A stretch of DNA of 64,000 nt from SAR92 clade bacterium H455 (GTDB taxonomy: Bacteria > Pseudomonadota > Gammaproteobacteria > Pseudomonadales > Porticoccaceae), in assembly GCA_024802545.1 (NCBI GenBank), contig CP103416.1, positions 434,001 to 498,000 on the forward strand, read 5' to 3'. Below the pieces are notes generated by a model. That model ran no database searches. It saw nothing but the letters and a program-made list of their open reading frames with translations, and had not been told where the DNA came from. This document shows, piece by piece, positions 63,874 through 64,000 of this stretch. How positions within the stretch are numbered: the stretch's first letter is position 1; every line of letters begins with the position of its first letter. A program made the translations under genes and the position numbers.

Positions 63874-64000
63874 CTAGATAATCGGATTGTGGACGGTGAC
63901 AAGTTTGGTGCCGTCGGGGAAGGTGGCTTCAACCTGCACGTCATGAATCATATCTGGAATACCGTCCATGACGTCGTCGGCACTGAGCAAGGTACGGCCA
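63874..64000 (-). CDS. ureA: Urease gamma subunit, C-terminal part (partial)
   Basis: 41 codons and a stop (TAG at 63874) are visible before the window ends. The end [20 protein letters not shown] and then LVTVHNPII is characteristic of UreA. The start lies beyond 64000, where ureD would also be expected, since it is missing from the window. Confidence 0.95.
   Translation of the reverse strand, partial: GRTLLSADDVMDGIPDMIHDVQVEATFPDGTKLVTVHNPII

Overview
This window reads as chromosome of a Gram-negative, probably marine, gammaproteobacterium. The evidence is outer-membrane proteins with C-terminal aromatic residues, a TonB receptor, sigma-54 promoters, and Dmp, Urt and urease proteins of proteobacterial type. 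A Cellvibrionales-like host is my guess from the gene mix and is not shown by the sequence. No rRNA, tRNA, CRISPR array or intact insertion sequence was seen.

Layout. 1-1164: end of cydA and all of cydB (bd-type quinol oxidase). 1165-1919: gene-poor, with an IS3-type transposase stub and a strong hairpin. 1920-2972: a CNNM/CBS protein. 3108-5574 (minus): a sulfide/persulfide detoxification operon (ArsR-type persulfide sensor, rhodanese, TauE exporter, ETHE1-like dioxygenase). 5814-20232 (minus): a long phenol/catechol meta-cleavage operon in the order dmpK L M N O P Q B C D E H F G, followed by a monooxygenase-like membrane protein, a DUF1329 protein and a DsbA-family isomerase. 20233-20993: a divergent control region with a good sigma-54 promoter and activator site facing dmpK, and a weaker similar pair facing the other way. 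20994-28015 (plus): a YCF48/Asp-box lipoprotein, MMPL/RND, DUF1302 and DUF1329 set that looks like an envelope transport system. 28182-29867: a DmpR/MopR-type activator with the phenol-pocket and zinc residues conserved.

30006-35069 holds a GST, a small membrane protein, an exported PQQ-type sugar dehydrogenase, gene remnants and a two-subunit CoA-transferase with a divergent LysR regulator (35154-36047). 36290-45964 holds a metallo-beta-lactamase-fold lipoprotein, a lyase of the fumarase/adenylosuccinate lyase superfamily with a signal peptide, an ECF sigma factor with a shortened FecR-like partner, an SLC13 carrier, a TonB receptor and an exported alpha/beta hydrolase. 46140-47048 is a bile acid:sodium symporter-family protein.

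47305-64000 is a nitrogen-scavenging region. It has a TorF-type porin with a structured 3' RNA carrying two matching C-rich hairpin loops, a LuxR-type response regulator and a sensor kinase fused to an NCS1 transporter (behind a sigma-54 promoter), the urtABCDE importer, formamidase fmdA with fmdB, and a convergent urease operon (ureG F, a mini-HupE/UreJ-like protein, ureE C B and the end of ureA).

The main logic is two inducible nutrient systems. Phenol sensed by the DmpR-like protein would switch on both the catabolic operon and, by inference, the envelope transport set. Nitrogen limitation would switch on urea/amide sensing, uptake and hydrolysis.
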